A stretch of DNA of 64,000 bases, taken from Selaginella tamariscina (Eukaryota > Streptophyta > Lycopodiopsida > Selaginellales > Selaginellaceae). Below are positions 47,981 through 59,060 of the stretch, piece by piece; within the stretch, counting starts at the first letter, position 1; the number at the start of each line of letters is the position of its first letter. A program made the position numbers and the translations under genes. The stretch is from assembly GCA_003024785.1 (NCBI GenBank), contig PUQB01000228.1, positions 21,600-85,599 of the forward strand. Direction: 5' to 3'. Below the pieces are notes generated by a model. It was given only the letters and a program-made list of their open reading frames with translations, searched no databases and had not been told where the DNA came from.

Positions 47981-50184
47981 ACGGCATTAAGATCTCCGAA
48001 ATCCAGCCGGGGCCTTGCCCAGGACCCAACCACTCGTCGTATCTGGTTCGGTATTGCCACAGCGCATGACTTCGAGAGCCATGATGGCATGACCGAGGAG
48101 CGTCTTTACCAGACAATTTTCGCTTCCCACTTCGGTCAGCTGGCAATAATCTTCCTGTGGACCCCGGGTAACCCATTCCATGTAGCTTGGCAGGGTAATT
48201 TCGAGGCATGGATTCAGGACCCCTTGCATGTGAGACCTATAGCTCACGCGATATGGGACCCTCATTTTGGGCAACCAGCCGTGGAAGCATACACTCGAGG
48301 AGGAATACTAGGCCCAGTCAATATCGCCTATTCGGGTGTCTACCAATGGTGGTATACAATCGGGTTGCGCAACAATCAAGATCTTTATACTGGAGCTTCT
48401 TTTCCGCTAACCGTCTCTACCCTTCCTCCGGTAGCCAGTTGGTTGCATTTACAGCCTAAAAGGAAACCAAGTCTCTCGTGGTTCAAGAACGCCGAATCCC
48501 GTCTTAATCATCACTTGTCCGGACTCTTCGGAGTAAGTTCCTTGGCCTGGGCAGGGCACCTGGTTCACGTTGCCATTCCCGAATCAAGGGGGGGGCACGT
48601 CAGGTGGGGCAATTTTCTGAGTGCGCTGCCGCATCCGCAAGGCCTAACGCCTCTCCTTGCCGGCCAGTGGGGTGCCTATGCCCAAGACGCTGATTCCAGT
48701 AGCCACTTATCCAACACTTCCCAGGGGGCAGGCACTGCCACTCCAACTTTTACTGGGGGCTCCCATCCGCAAACGCAGAGTCTGTGGTCGACCGATATCG
48801 CTCATCATCACTTAGCCATTGCGGTTGTTTTTATCATCGCCGGGCATATGTACAGAACTAATTTTGGGATCGGGCACAGTATAAGAGGGGTCCTGGAGGC
48901 ACATACCCCCCTGGGGGCCGGCTCGGGCGTGGTCACCAAGGACTTTATGACATGATAAATAATTCTCTCCACTTCCAATTGGGTCTTGCTCTAGCTCCCT
49001 CGGGGGTCGTTACTTCCCCAGTGGCTCAGCATATGTATTCCCTACCCGCCCATGCATTCATGGCGCAAGACTTCACTACTCAAGCTGCGTTATATACTCA
49101 TCACCAGTATATTGCCGGGTTCATCATGACAGGCGCGTTTGCCCATGGAGCCATTTTTTTCGTTAGGGACTACAGCCCGGAACGTGGGAGGGGTAATGTA
49201 TCAGCAAGGGTGCTGGAACACAAAGAAGCTATTATACCTCACTTAAGCTGGGCCAGTTTGTTCCTGGGCTTCCATACCTTGGGACTCCACGTCCATAACG
49301 ACGTTATGCTTGCCCCCGGCACCCCGGAGAAACAGATACTGATCGAACCCGTATTTGCCCAGTGGATCCAATCGGCCCACGGCAAAGCCTCGTACGGTTT
49401 TGACGTACTCCTATCTTCACCAAACGACCCCGCGTTTAACGCTGGCCGGAGCATATGGTTGCCCGGCTGGTTAGACGCCATTGATAATAATAGTAATTCA
49501 CTATTTTTGACCATAGGTCCGGGTGACTTCCTAGTTCATCACGCCATCGCCTTGGGCCTGCACACAACCACGTTGATCCTAACCAAAGGTGCTCTAGATG
49601 CGCGCGGCTCCAGGTTGATGCCGGATAAGAAAGAATTTGGTTATGGCTTCCCCTGCGATGGCCCGGGACGGGGTGGAACTTGTGATATATCGGCCTGGGA
49701 TGCCTTTTATTTGGCAGTATCTCGGATGCTGAATACTATTGGATGGGTTACGTTTTATCGGCATCGGAAGCATATCACGCTATGGCAAGGAAATGTAGCT
49801 CAATTCGATGAGTCTCCTACTTACTCGATGGGGTGGTTAAGAGATTACTTATGGTTAAATCCTTCGCAACTTATCAATGGATATAATCCCTTTGGTACGA
49901 ACAGTCTATCCGTATGGGCATGGATGTTTCTATTCGGACACCCCGTTTGGGCTACTGGATTCATGTTTCTTATTTCTTGGCGCGGGTACTGGCAAGAGCT
50001 TATAGAGACTCTGGCGTGGGCGCATGAGCGGACGCCCCTGGCTAATTTGGTACGTTGGAGGGATAAGCCGGTAGCCCTTCCTATTGTACAAGCACGATTG
50101 GTTGGATCGGCTCATTCTTCCGTAGGTTATATATTTACTTATGCAGCCTCTCCAATCGCTTCCACGGCGGGCAGGTTTGGGTAA
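47981..50184 (+). CDS. psaB: Photosystem I P700 apoprotein A2, one-base frameshift
   Basis: ACG at 47981 starts a frame reading [19 protein letters not shown], the PsaB N-terminus, so an edited start is likely. The frame shifts at 48906-48911, a run of six C; seven C would restore EAH-x-PPGG followed by RGHQGLYDM and a 734-residue protein, the normal length. The Fx motif [12 protein letters not shown] is encoded intact here, unlike psaA. PsaB pairs with PsaA to bind P700, A0, A1 and Fx. Since conservation is complete on both sides and the break is in a homopolymer, a consensus error is more likely than loss of function. Confidence 0.95.
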
Positions 50185-50496
50185 TAATCCATCATTGTCG
50201 AGCTTCTGGTGGGACCATTATCAAATTTATCAAACAATCAACTTACCTGCCCCGCCCGCGGGTCGGGACCTGCTGGTGGGTATCTAGTCCGACGGAATCC
50301 GCCACCTATCGATCTAATTCTATTCAAGGAAGCGGTGGGCCGGTGGTGTATGAAAAGCGGCTGGCTGGGAGGGAAGCACCTTCCCCCGGTTCAGGCGGAG
50401 ATAGTGACGAATGAAACGAATCTACATGGAATTCCGTTACCTTTTTATGCCAAACCTCGGTATAGAAATGGTATCTCTATTGTCATTAGGCGTATT
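50185..50496. other. psaB-rps14 intergenic DNA
   Basis: About 310 bp without a recognised gene. The frame of rps14 is open upstream through most of it, but without similarity to anything I know. Confidence 0.5.
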
Positions 50497-50799
50497 ATGG
50501 CGAGGAAGGGTGTCGTCCAAAGGGAAAGGGGGAAGCAAGAATTGGAGAAAAGATACCGCTCGATCCGTCGATCCCTAAAGGCAGGAATGGGCGAAGCTTT
50601 GTCCCTGGACGGGAAATGGGAAATTCATAAGGAATTACAGTCTTTACCGCGCAACAGCGCACCCACGCGCCTGCATCGGCGTTGCTTTTTAACTGGGAGA
50701 TCCAGGGCGAATTACCGCTATTTCGGTCCTTCCAGGCATGTACTTCGTGAGATGGCCCATGCATGTTTATTGCCCGGACTGGTCAGGTCCAGCTGGTGA
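50497..50799 (+). CDS. rps14: Plastid ribosomal protein S14
   Basis: 100 residues, the normal length, starting [20 protein letters not shown] and containing [21 protein letters not shown] and the C-terminal HACLLPG-RSSW. It is a small-subunit protein near the ribosomal head. It is third in the psaA-psaB-rps14 unit. Arg and Ser at usually different positions (PSRHVLREM) suggest editing sites. The ATG is chosen because it fits the family start exactly although the frame is open further upstream. Confidence 0.95.
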   Translation: MARKGVVQRERGKQELEKRYRSIRRSLKAGMGEALSLDGKWEIHKELQSLPRNSAPTRLHRRCFLTGRSRANYRYFGPSRHVLREMAHACLLPGLVRSSW

Positions 50800-50958
50800 A
50801 TAGGCCGAGGAGTCGGGTCCGCCGGGTGCGACCGGCGAGAAGTACCTCGCCCTGAAGCGGCGAGTCCTGCCATATGTTACTCGTTCAACGGATCGTGCTC
50901 GTGTATCAAATGCAATCATCAAACAGAAATGATTTTTATTAGTACATTTCATGGATCC

Positions 50959-51031
50959 CATAGGGCGGAGCAGCTTATCGGCCCGCAAGGCTTGTCGTTT
51001 TGGGACCACGGGTTCGAATCCCGTCTCCGCC
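50959..51031 (+). tRNA. trnfM-like gene with altered anticodon loop
   Basis: It sits in the normal trnfM-CAU place after rps14 and matches that tRNA in length and in the T arm (ACGGGTTCGAATCCCGT), the CAAGG anticodon stem and the GAGCAG D-arm start. The anticodon loop reads CTTGTCG, giving UGU instead of CAU. A-C mismatches occur in the acceptor stem (with 51030 and 51028) and D stem (50983), each of which C-to-U editing would repair. It is a degenerate gene or an unusually edited tRNA; I cannot tell which. Confidence 0.45.
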
Positions 51032-51398
51032 GACCCCGCAGCCGAGAACGGAAGGTACCAAGATTCGGCGTAGGTGATTGACCCGGTTGATCTGTTCGCC
51101 CGTGCTGCTCCGGGACCGGCGGTCGCAGAAGAACCGGCTCTAAATCATATTGCTTCGGCGCAACCTGCTGAAAGGATAAGTGGGAACACGCACGCGTTTC
51201 GCCCGGCCCGGCGGGGGGGGAGATTCGATTGTCGTCAACCCATACATACCTGTGTGCCTACTCACCGCTCCCACCCGTACAACAATTTGCAATATAGTCA
51301 CCGACTGATCGTAAGCAACTATACGTATACGCACAACCTGCGCCCTCTGGTCCTCGAAGACGCCCGGGTAGTTTGGTTTAAATAGACGTCCCGAGGAT
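51032..51398. other. trnfM-psbZ intergenic DNA
   Basis: trnG-GCC would normally lie here on the minus strand. I looked for its arms and did not find them. No other gene is seen. Confidence 0.5.
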
Positions 51399-51587
51399 TC
51401 AGTATACGGAGGAATTAAGGATACCTACCAAGGAGACTGGGCCAATCCACGAAGTAGCACCCGAGAATACGACGTTTCTGCCACCTGACCAACCGTCAGG
51501 GGAGGCGGGCACCACAGGAACACCAATAACCAGGATGAATGAGGTTGCGATTAATGCAGACACAGCCGACTGAAGGGCAATGGTCGT
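51399..51587 (-). CDS. psbZ: Photosystem II protein Z
   Basis: 62 residues, the exact family length, too short to be found with an ATG because the start codon is ACG (51587-51585). The reading continues [19 protein letters not shown], then [12 protein letters not shown], and ends VGILNSSVY with TGA at 51401-51399. Two membrane helices are visible after editing (for example SAV to FAV and SWIGP to LWIGL-type changes). PsbZ (Ycf9) stabilises PSII-LHCII supercomplexes. Orientation and place relative to psbC are standard. Confidence 0.92.
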   Translation of the reverse strand, partial: TTIALQSAVSALIATSFILVIGVPVVPASPDGWSGGRNVVFSGATSWIGPVSLVGILNSSVY

Positions 51588-52174
51588 AGTTATGATTCTC
51601 CGGTCTTCAAGCGAATGGAAAGGATCTTAGCTGCGTTGGATCGTTCGGTCATCCGGCAGGGCCTGATGCATCAAAGGGAATCATTATTACTCGCTCATCA
51701 TAATACTCATTTCCGTAAAGGCTCGACCCCCCGGTCCGGCTACATCAGCAGCCGGAATCGACCCCCCGCCGGGAATTTGGTAGAATGGCTTATTCCTTGG
51801 AGGGAACAAGCAATTCGTGGTTCTGTCGGTTCTGCTCGTCGGGAGGCGGCCGATACTGGCTTCCTGCTGTTACCACCGGGAACCGCCCGTTGAATCTTCC
51901 CTCGTCCGTAGAACGCGATCCGCGGCACTACTGAGGAGCGAGGGGGGGTTGACGGGAGTCTATGGTATTAATGGCTCGATTACTGCTACTTCCGCCGATC
52001 GAGTCGTACCCCCGAAATCCGCCGGATCGCTTATTGCTAATGGACAAAAAGGCGGGTGGGCCGCGGCGGATCCGAGCGAGCTGCCATGCGAGCGGGCAGC
52101 CGCCCCTTCAAACGCCGGAACTTGCGTTATTTTAGCTTACGTATACCCCCGCCAGTACGATGATACTTTTTTGC
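51588..52174. other. psbZ-psbC intergenic DNA
   Basis: trnS-UGA would be expected here on the plus strand. I see no tRNA-like fold and no gene. Confidence 0.5.
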
Positions 52175-53596
52175 TCGATCCAGGGGCGTCATGGAAAGAA
52201 CGGGTTCGGAATCACGATCGATCCCCCTCTCGGATCCAGCTGCAGCCGCGCGGGCTCTTCCTGCATGCCACAAGTGACCCACGAAGAAGAAGAATCCCGA
52301 TACAAAATGGGAGGTGGCTAACCAGCTTCGAGGAGAGACGTAGTTTACTGCATTGGTTTCAGTAGCTACTCCACCTACGGAATTCAAGGAACCCAAAGGA
52401 GCATGGGTCATGTATTCCGCTGAGCGCCGTTCCTGCCACGGCTGTATGTCTTTCTTCAATTTACTTAAATCCAAGCCGTTGGGACCCCGTAAGGGTTCCA
52501 GCCACGGAGCGCGGAGATCCCAGAAACGCATTGTTTCCCCTCCGAAAATGATCTCCCCGGTGGGAGAGCGCATGAGGTATTTGCCTAAACCAGTGGGTCC
52601 TTGGGCGGAACCCGCGTTGGCTCCAAGGCGTTGGTCCCTAACCAGGAAGGTGAAGGCCTGGGCTTGAGAGGCTTCTGGACCAGTGGGACCATAGGATTCG
52701 CTGGGGTAAACCGTATTATTGAACCAGACGGAGCAGCAAGCAGTGAAGCCAGAAACAGGAAGAGCCCCTAAGCTATGAGACAAGTAAGCTTCCCCAGACC
52801 ATACAAAGGCGCGGCGAGCCCATGCAAATGGTTTGGTCAGAATATGAAAGGTTCCGCCAAATATACGAATGAAACCCACCCATAAATGCCCTCCGATTAC
52901 GTCCTCCAGATTGTCTACACTAACGATCCACCCCTCTCCGCCGAAGGGCGATTTGAGTAAATAACCGAATATGACACTCGGACTTGCCGTAATATTCGTG
53001 ATTTCCCTCACATCCCCACCGCCGGGGGCCCAGGTATCATATACACCTCCAAAATACAAAGCTTTGGACACTAGTAAAAGGGCACCAGCACCTAGCAGGA
53101 TTAGGTGAATACCCGAAATAGTGGTCATTTTGTTTCTATCTCTCCACGCGTAACCGGAGAAAGGAAAGGATTCCTCCAAAGTTTCGGGTCCGATAAGCGA
53201 ATGATAAATACCTCCGAAACCCGGAACCGCGGAGGATATTAAGTGAAGTGCTCCGGATGCAAGATACGGCGAAACATCCACGGCTTCTCCGCCGGGCCCG
53301 ACTCCCCAGCCCGAAGTAGCCAGGTGCGGCAATAGGATCAACCCTTGTTCGTACATAGGCTTTTCTGGTACAAAGTGAGCTACCTCGAACAGGTTCATTG
53401 CTCCGGCCCGAAACACGATTAATCCAGCGTGAGCTACGTGGGCACCGAGTAATTTACCGGACAGGTTAATAAGTCGGGCGTTACCGGCCCACCAAGCAGA
53501 ACCTGTGGTTTCTTGGTCACGGCCACCCAAGGCCAGGGTTCCATCAAAGAGCGTTTCCGCGGGGTAGAACCTCCTCGGGGAATACGAGGTTTTCAT
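52175..53596 (-). CDS. psbC: Photosystem II CP43 protein
   Basis: Starting at ATG 53596 ([10 protein letters not shown]) and ending at a CGA codon (52177-52175) the protein has 473 residues, the usual length. The genomic frame does not stop there but runs 16 further codons to 52127; the end SMTPLD fits the family C-terminus SMTPL-x, so CGA is probably edited to UGA. CP43 is a six-helix inner antenna that binds chlorophyll and contributes to the Mn4Ca site; the lumenal loop [14 protein letters not shown] with its Glu and Arg is encoded. Many Ser/Pro/Arg codons ([18 protein letters not shown]) need editing. It overlaps psbD by 53 bp from this ATG. A GCG at 53560-53558 would become GUG, the alternative start used in many plants with a 17-bp overlap. 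Confidence 0.96.
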
Positions 53597-54605
53597 GAGG
53601 CTGATCTTGAGCTGCCATCCAAGCGCGAGTACCCTCGTTCGAAGGAATATTCTTTGTGTAAAAAGTTTCGAACTCGGGATCCTCTGCTGCGCGTACCTCT
53701 TGGGAAACGAAGTCATATGCCCGCGAATTTGGGGCTGGGCCAACCACTCCAGTAGCACTCATCCGTGAACCGGTGACGGGTACAAATAACATGAAGAAGT
53801 GTAACCGACGTTTGTTAGGAGAGGCAACACCGGATATTTGGGACCGAAAGCGATTAGCAGTAACCATGGAATAAGTCTCTTCGGATTGGGTTGGATTGAA
53901 GGCGCGGAACGTATTTGCGCCGTCACCGTCCTCAAACAACGTATTTTCTACGGTTGCGCCGTGAATAGCGCATGAGGGAGCAGCGCCCGATACTCCGGCA
54001 ACTCCCATCATATGGAAGGGGTTAGGGGTCCAATTATGGAAGCCCTGGGAGAGGAGAATGAATCGGGAGATGGCTGCTACGCCGAAGCTGGGTGCGGAGA
54101 ACCAACCGGACTGGCCCAACGGATAAATCGGGAATACAGGAACAGAAACGGCAATGGGAGCGGGAAATGCGATTGCGTTATACGGGCGCAGTTGCACGGA
54201 TCGAGCAAGTTCGAATTGGCGCAACATGAAACCCATCAAGCCAAAAGCACCATGAAGTGCGACAAAGGTCCATAAGCCACCCAATTGGCACCAACGGGTG
54301 AAATCTCCCTGCGCTTCGGGACCCCGCAGCAAAAGCAAGGGATGCGCCAGGCTATTGGCAGGGGTGGATACGGCGACAGTGAGGAAGTTGCAACCCTCCA
54401 AATAGGGACTAGCCAATCCGTGAGTATACCGTGAAGTAACGAAAGTTGTACCCGTGGACCAACCGCCGGGAGGGGAATAAGCACGAGGAAGAAGCGATAG
54501 ACCAGACCGACCCACGAATGCGGAACGGTCTCTCCTTGGCCAGTCATCCATGTTATCAGAAAAGCTTGTCGATCCTCCGGAGAACCCCCCGACGACCATG
54601 GTCAT
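53544..54605 (-). CDS. psbD: Photosystem II D2 protein
   Basis: 353 residues from ATG 54605, the normal length. Clear D2 landmarks are MDDWPRRDR (MDDWLRRDR after editing), [19 protein letters not shown], the iron/quinone region [31 protein letters not shown] and the C-terminus [12 protein letters not shown]2 with D1 forms the PSII reaction centre. Editing is needed at several Ser, Pro and Arg codons ([14 protein letters not shown]). The frame is open upstream to 54680, but only the chosen ATG matches the family length. It is cotranscribed with psbC. Confidence 0.97.
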   Translation of the reverse strand: MTMVVGGFSGGSTSFSDNMDDWPRRDRSAFVGRSGLSLLPRAYSPPGGWSTGTTFVTSRYTHGLASPYLEGCNFLTVAVSTPANSLAHPLLLLRGPEAQGDFTRWCQLGGLWTFVALHGAFGLMGFMLRQFELARSVQLRPYNAIAFPAPIAVSVPVFPIYPLGQSGWFSAPSFGVAAISRFILLSQGFHNWTPNPFHMMGVAGVSGAAPSCAIHGATVENTLFEDGDGANTFRAFNPTQSEETYSMVTANRFRSQISGVASPNKRRLHFFMLFVPVTGSRMSATGVVGPAPNSRAYDFVSQEVRAAEDPEFETFYTKNIPSNEGTRAWMAAQDQPHENLVFPEEVLPRGNAL

Positions 54606-57104
54606 GATAGTTCTCCTATTCAGCCACTCCAACCGCCCGTTACCGGGCACCTCCTCATCCCGCAAAGACTGAAGAATCAATCATCAGCCTGGATTTACGC
54701 CCACTTGCGAATACCCCTCCCCCGAACCATAATCACTCGAATTTCCAGGATTCATTCTTCCCCATCCGTCACTGACGCGGAATACATGCAATGCCCGACG
54801 GGTGAGTGATAGCATCCCATAACATCATATCTCCTCTTTTCATTCGTCGAGGCGAATCCACAGTTTCCCGATGCTGATACCAATCAAGCTCGTCCCGCTC
54901 TTTCTGCCGGAAAAACGTTTCAAGGATCCGGTTAACACCCGGTCGTCTCGTCGGTCCCCGTTCGTTGGATTCGACGGTAACCCCTCAGGGAGCGGGTAAA
55001 CTTCTCTTTCCTCCCGAATCCCCCGTCCCCTCGGCCCGGCGATACTGAGATTGCCCGATACGGGATCAACGATTAGACGGGGGGGTCGCATTCGCACCGG
55101 CGCCCACGAGCCCAAACAACAAAGATGGCCTTCATCTACACTTCCGGGGCGAATCCGCTCGTGCCTGTGGCTGCCGGGGGGGCTGGTTCATTCGGCGGTC
55201 GTTGGTAGGGTGGGGAGATTCCCGCGGATCGGCTTAATACACCACCTCCCTGTATGATCCGCCGCTGCGAGTGGGGGTAAAATACAAGTATTCGATCCAT
55301 AACTCACTCCAAATCTTCCACGGTACCATCGATCATATAAACCAGTGAAATTTAACGTCTCGCGCCCGTGCCGCCGAGAAGTATCATCATTTTCCATTCC
55401 AGGCTCGGCGTGACCTACATGCACTTCCTACATATTAGAATAGTCGGCCCATACACGTTGTAGCGACTTGGGTCCACTATTACCGTAAAATTCATTACTT
55501 CCTACACCCACCCCGGGAGCGGGGCCGCCCGAAGCGCCGAATCGCTGTATAATTTGTAGCATGGCAGGTAGATATGGGATCGGTCGCTTTGCGGGCGACA
55601 TCTCGTTTCGTAACGAAATAGCGACCTTCAAATTCGATTGGGTTACCAATGCGCCGCCTCAACCCGAATTTCCTCGATTGCCTCGGGTCGGGTAATGAAT
55701 GATCAGTCCCGCCCTACTCTCACTACGCCTATGCTGCGGCATCCGACGCCGCGAGATAACGAATGCTGACGGTTAGGCCGCTACAAGGAAGAAAGAGGGG
55801 GATCCGCCAGCCACCTCCTATCGCAGCACCCCCAATTCCGCGTTTAGTGTCCCAAGGAAGGGCACTTCCACGGTCCCGCGGGATACCCTATCCCACAATT
55901 CCTTTGTCCCGACCCTACGGAGCGGTCTCGGGGGGGGGGGGTAAGTAGTTGTTCTACCGCATGACAACAGTGCTGCAAACACTACTACGGTTACCGCGGG
56001 GCCGGACACTTTTATTAATCGAATTCGGATCGATAAACCATCCCCGACCCGCCACGCCGCACAGTCTTACTTCATCGCCGAGCCGCGCGCGATGGGGGGG
56101 CTTTTTCGGAAGCACTGCGGAACGAGGGGCAGCAGGTACAAATCCAGTTTGGTCGCCAAGCGACAGAGGTGTCAACCCTCCCAACAAGCGGCGTGCCTAC
56201 CTGATTTAGCTTCGCGGCTTCCGCGTCACGCGCTCCGTGGCGCAATTACACGATAAGTATCATGACAAATATGATGCGCGCGGTGCTGCCACGCAAGTCA
56301 ATAATATGCGGCTGCCGGCAACCCCTGTTGTGCAACCCACGCCTCTGCCGATGGCCGTAAATGAATAAGTAGTAGACCTTATGTTTTCACCGCCATTCCT
56401 AGTTAGCCCCCGCCACCGCTTGAACTAGTTACCGAATCCCGTCTCAATTTGGCAGCACGACGGCTATTCCATGCTTGCCGTACGACCGACGACGGGTCGA
56501 ATCGGCTAGGAAAGCATTTGTCTGCCTCCAATTACTACCGGCAATTACCGCCGGAGCTAGAAACAATATTCTTTCCAGCCGGCCCGGCAGAGGGGTGTGG
56601 CACGGCGACCCCAGTGACTCGAACCCGGCTTCTCGGCAGGCAGATAGATATTAGTTTTTACGGAGCGACAAACGGTTCGTTTGACTGATAATGAAATGTT
56701 CTCGGCGCGAAAAAGCTGCATACTCAATACTCGGCGGGCATTGCCGCGCGGCTAGGCGGATAAGCCCTCCTCCTGACTAGGTACTTCGATTACTATTAAT
56801 TCGTGACACCATCGCATAATCGGCTGTACGAGGGGGGGAGTCGACCGCCGTTTGATTGGCACGAATTAAGGAGTAAACCTGAGGTGTCGTAGTACTAATG
56901 GAAACGGAGGGCGAGGGCGGCTTCAACCCATCCTCCAACAATCCATCTTCCACTAAAGCGATTGCCCCGATCGATTCATTGGTGGAGGGGTTCCGCCGGA
57001 CCTACATACGACAGATGGGTGATCAAGCTAAACTAGATGGCCGCGAGAGGTAGTATGTATTGACACGGAGGCGGCGAATCAAGTAATATTAAGATAGAAA
57101 TAAG
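54606..57104. other. Long plastid intergenic region, psbD to trnE
   Basis: trnT-GGU usually lies here; I do not find it. Two consecutive minus-strand frames (55649-55428 and 55424-55188), separated by a single stop and in different frames, read protein-like in places (FYGNSGPKSLQRVWADY, LYDRWYRGRFGVSYGSNT) but I recognise no plastid gene. The promoter of the psbD operon should lie near 54610-54800. Confidence 0.45.
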
Positions 57105-57177
57105 GCCCTCATCGTCTAGTGGCCTAGGACACCTCTCTTTCAAGGAGGCGACGGGGATTCAAATTCCCCTGGGGGTA
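57105..57177 (+). tRNA. trnE-UUC: tRNA-Glu (UUC)
   Basis: 73 nt with acceptor GCCCTCA paired to TGGGGGT (one G-U), anticodon loop CTTTCAA with anticodon UUC and T loop GATTCAAATTC. It supplies Glu for translation and is the substrate for tetrapyrrole synthesis in plastids. Confidence 0.95.
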
Positions 57178-57322
57178 TCAAAAAATCCTCATCAGCTGTG
57201 GGCGGCATCGTCGTTTACCGATCTATTAAATCCTTGTTTCATACACACCCACTCCTGCCCATACTCGATCATCCAACAGCGACCCCGCCGGGTCGTTTTC
57301 CATTTCCCGTTGTTGCTACGCC

Positions 57323-57404
57323 GGGTCGGTGCTCGAGTGGTTAATGGGGACGGATTGTAAATCCGCTGGCAATGCCTACGCTGGTTCGAATCCAGCCCGG
57401 CCCA
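57323..57404 (+). tRNA. trnY-GUA: tRNA-Tyr (GUA)
   Basis: 82 nt with acceptor GGGTCGG paired to CCGGCCC, anticodon loop TTGTAAA (GUA), a long variable arm and T arm GCTGGTTCGAATCCAGC. It follows trnE in the standard trnE-trnY-trnD cluster. Confidence 0.95.
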
Positions 57405-57779
57405 ACAACGCGAACCCCGCCGTTCCGTCTTTCCTCCGAGCAAGAATACAGTAACGGTGCTAGGTATAAGCGAAGTATATGCCGCCTACCATCGTGGAGC
57501 GACCCCGGCCACATGAGTCCGCGGCGGCAAGGTAACTACAATTCTCGTAACTTACCATGGGGGAGACCGCCAGATCCGCCCATTCGGCGGGCAATCGTCA
57601 ATGAAAGCGGGGGTCGTTCCCGGTCGCGTCTTCAGGGGATTACGCATAAGTATTCAATTGTGGGGGCGAGAGTAAGAAGAACCGCGACCGGGAGGCGCAA
57701 TGCCGGTAGTACCGTAGTAATAACAGACGGATTCGGCACGAACACTTCATTCGTCGGTGTTGTGAGTAAACTGTATAGC
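57405..57779. other. trnY-trnD intergenic DNA
   Basis: About 375 bp with no recognised gene, longer than is usual between these tRNAs. An open plus-strand frame through it has no similarity I know. Confidence 0.45.
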
Positions 57780-57853
57780 GGGATTGTAGTTCAATCGGTG
57801 AGAGTACCGCCCTGTCAAGGCGGAAGTTGCGGGTTCGAGCCCCGTCAATCCCG
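57780..57853 (+). tRNA. trnD-GUC: tRNA-Asp (GUC)
   Basis: 74 nt with acceptor GGGATTG paired to CAATCCC, anticodon stem CCGCC/GGCGG around CTGTCAA (GUC) and T arm GCGGGTTCGAGCCCCGT. Confidence 0.96.
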
Positions 57854-59060
57854 CGATTTGCGAAACAAGTCAACTGGCAACTCTGGAGAGTCCGCCTTTG
57901 TCCTGCATCGGAATGAGGTACGGATACTACCCCGCCACTATTGACGGTAAGGCCGATGATCCCGGCCCCCGCTGACGTGCCGTGTGAGAACCCCGAGCAA
58001 GGTCCCTGCTGGCCAGTCCCATACTGTCTGTCGCCCGTAATCGTGAATCAGCACCGGCCGGATGGCCCGATGGTGCGTCATTGTATCCCCGGGAGCCTTA
58101 CACCCAACCCGTTTGGTCGAAACGATACCGGATTGGTTCGTAGAATATTCGGAGACATCATATTGTAGCAGTCGCCACATCGGTAAATGGAACCTGTTGT
58201 ATCATCCACCGGGACCAGCGAGTGGCCGAGGTGCTACTAAATAATAAGATGGAGATCCTTTCGTGCTGCGGAGAGGACGGGGTGGATACTGGATATCGTT
58301 ACAGGACGGGGCTCGCATACGAAGGGAGACGACTGCTGATGGTTCGAGCGGCTCCGCCTGGCGTGATTCGGCAGTACTCAAACGTAGTTACGTGTGCCCG
58401 AGCAGTATATCTATACATCATATGATCAGTACCCGCCCCGGGGCGACCGGGCGGGAGTGGGAACGAACGGGATTATGGACCGGGGCGGAGTAATGGTGGG
58501 GAATCGTCTGGATGATCCTGCCTGTCTAGGCCCCGTCGCTTCCGTACCCTCGGGGTACAAGACGGGCATACGGATGCAGCTTCGGATGCATTTGCGCAAG
58601 CCTAGGAGGATCACGACGATCGATTCACTTAAACCGTCAGGGCCCGGTGCGGATCGCGCGACCACCCGCCGGGTAATGGAAGCAGCGGGATAGAGTCAAC
58701 CTTGCTTGTTATCGGCGTATCATTACTGTGGGTGACCCGCAGCATTCCGCTGATCTAAATCGCTTGGTACGTCGCGTCTAAGCATATCATCCGGCAATCG
58801 AAAACGAGTACCCGCCCCAGAGCAGTGCGCGGAGCAGGGAGCTTAAGGATTGCCGGGGTCCTCCGTCAAGCGGCGTAATCGTTTCTTTTCTATCGGGCCC
58901 GGCCGGGGGTTCGCTTGGCCCGATCGGCGGAATCATTTTTCCTTATTCCGCCGACCCGAGACTGCCCGTCGGAACGAGCAATAGAGGCGAAACCACGTAT
59001 ATCGACTCGTTTCATGTAACACGTATGAAGCGTTGGACCCATTTCGCTGAGGTCCATTCG
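57854..59060. other. trnD-ycf2 intergenic DNA
   Basis: In most land plants psbM, petN and trnC follow trnD; I searched for them here and see none. The stretch is GC-rich and otherwise featureless apart from the hairpin near its right end. It probably contains a rearrangement breakpoint. Confidence 0.5.
58924..58954 (-). terminator. Hairpin downstream of ycf2
   Basis: A perfect 10-bp stem (TCGGCGGAAT with ATTCCGCCGA) with an 11-nt AT-rich loop lies about 105 bp past the ycf2 stop. In plastids such structures usually stabilise mRNA 3' ends rather than stop transcription. Confidence 0.55.

Noticed and set aside
57854..59060. psbM, petN or trnC after trnD
   Set aside because: I looked for their protein and RNA signatures in this spacer and found none.
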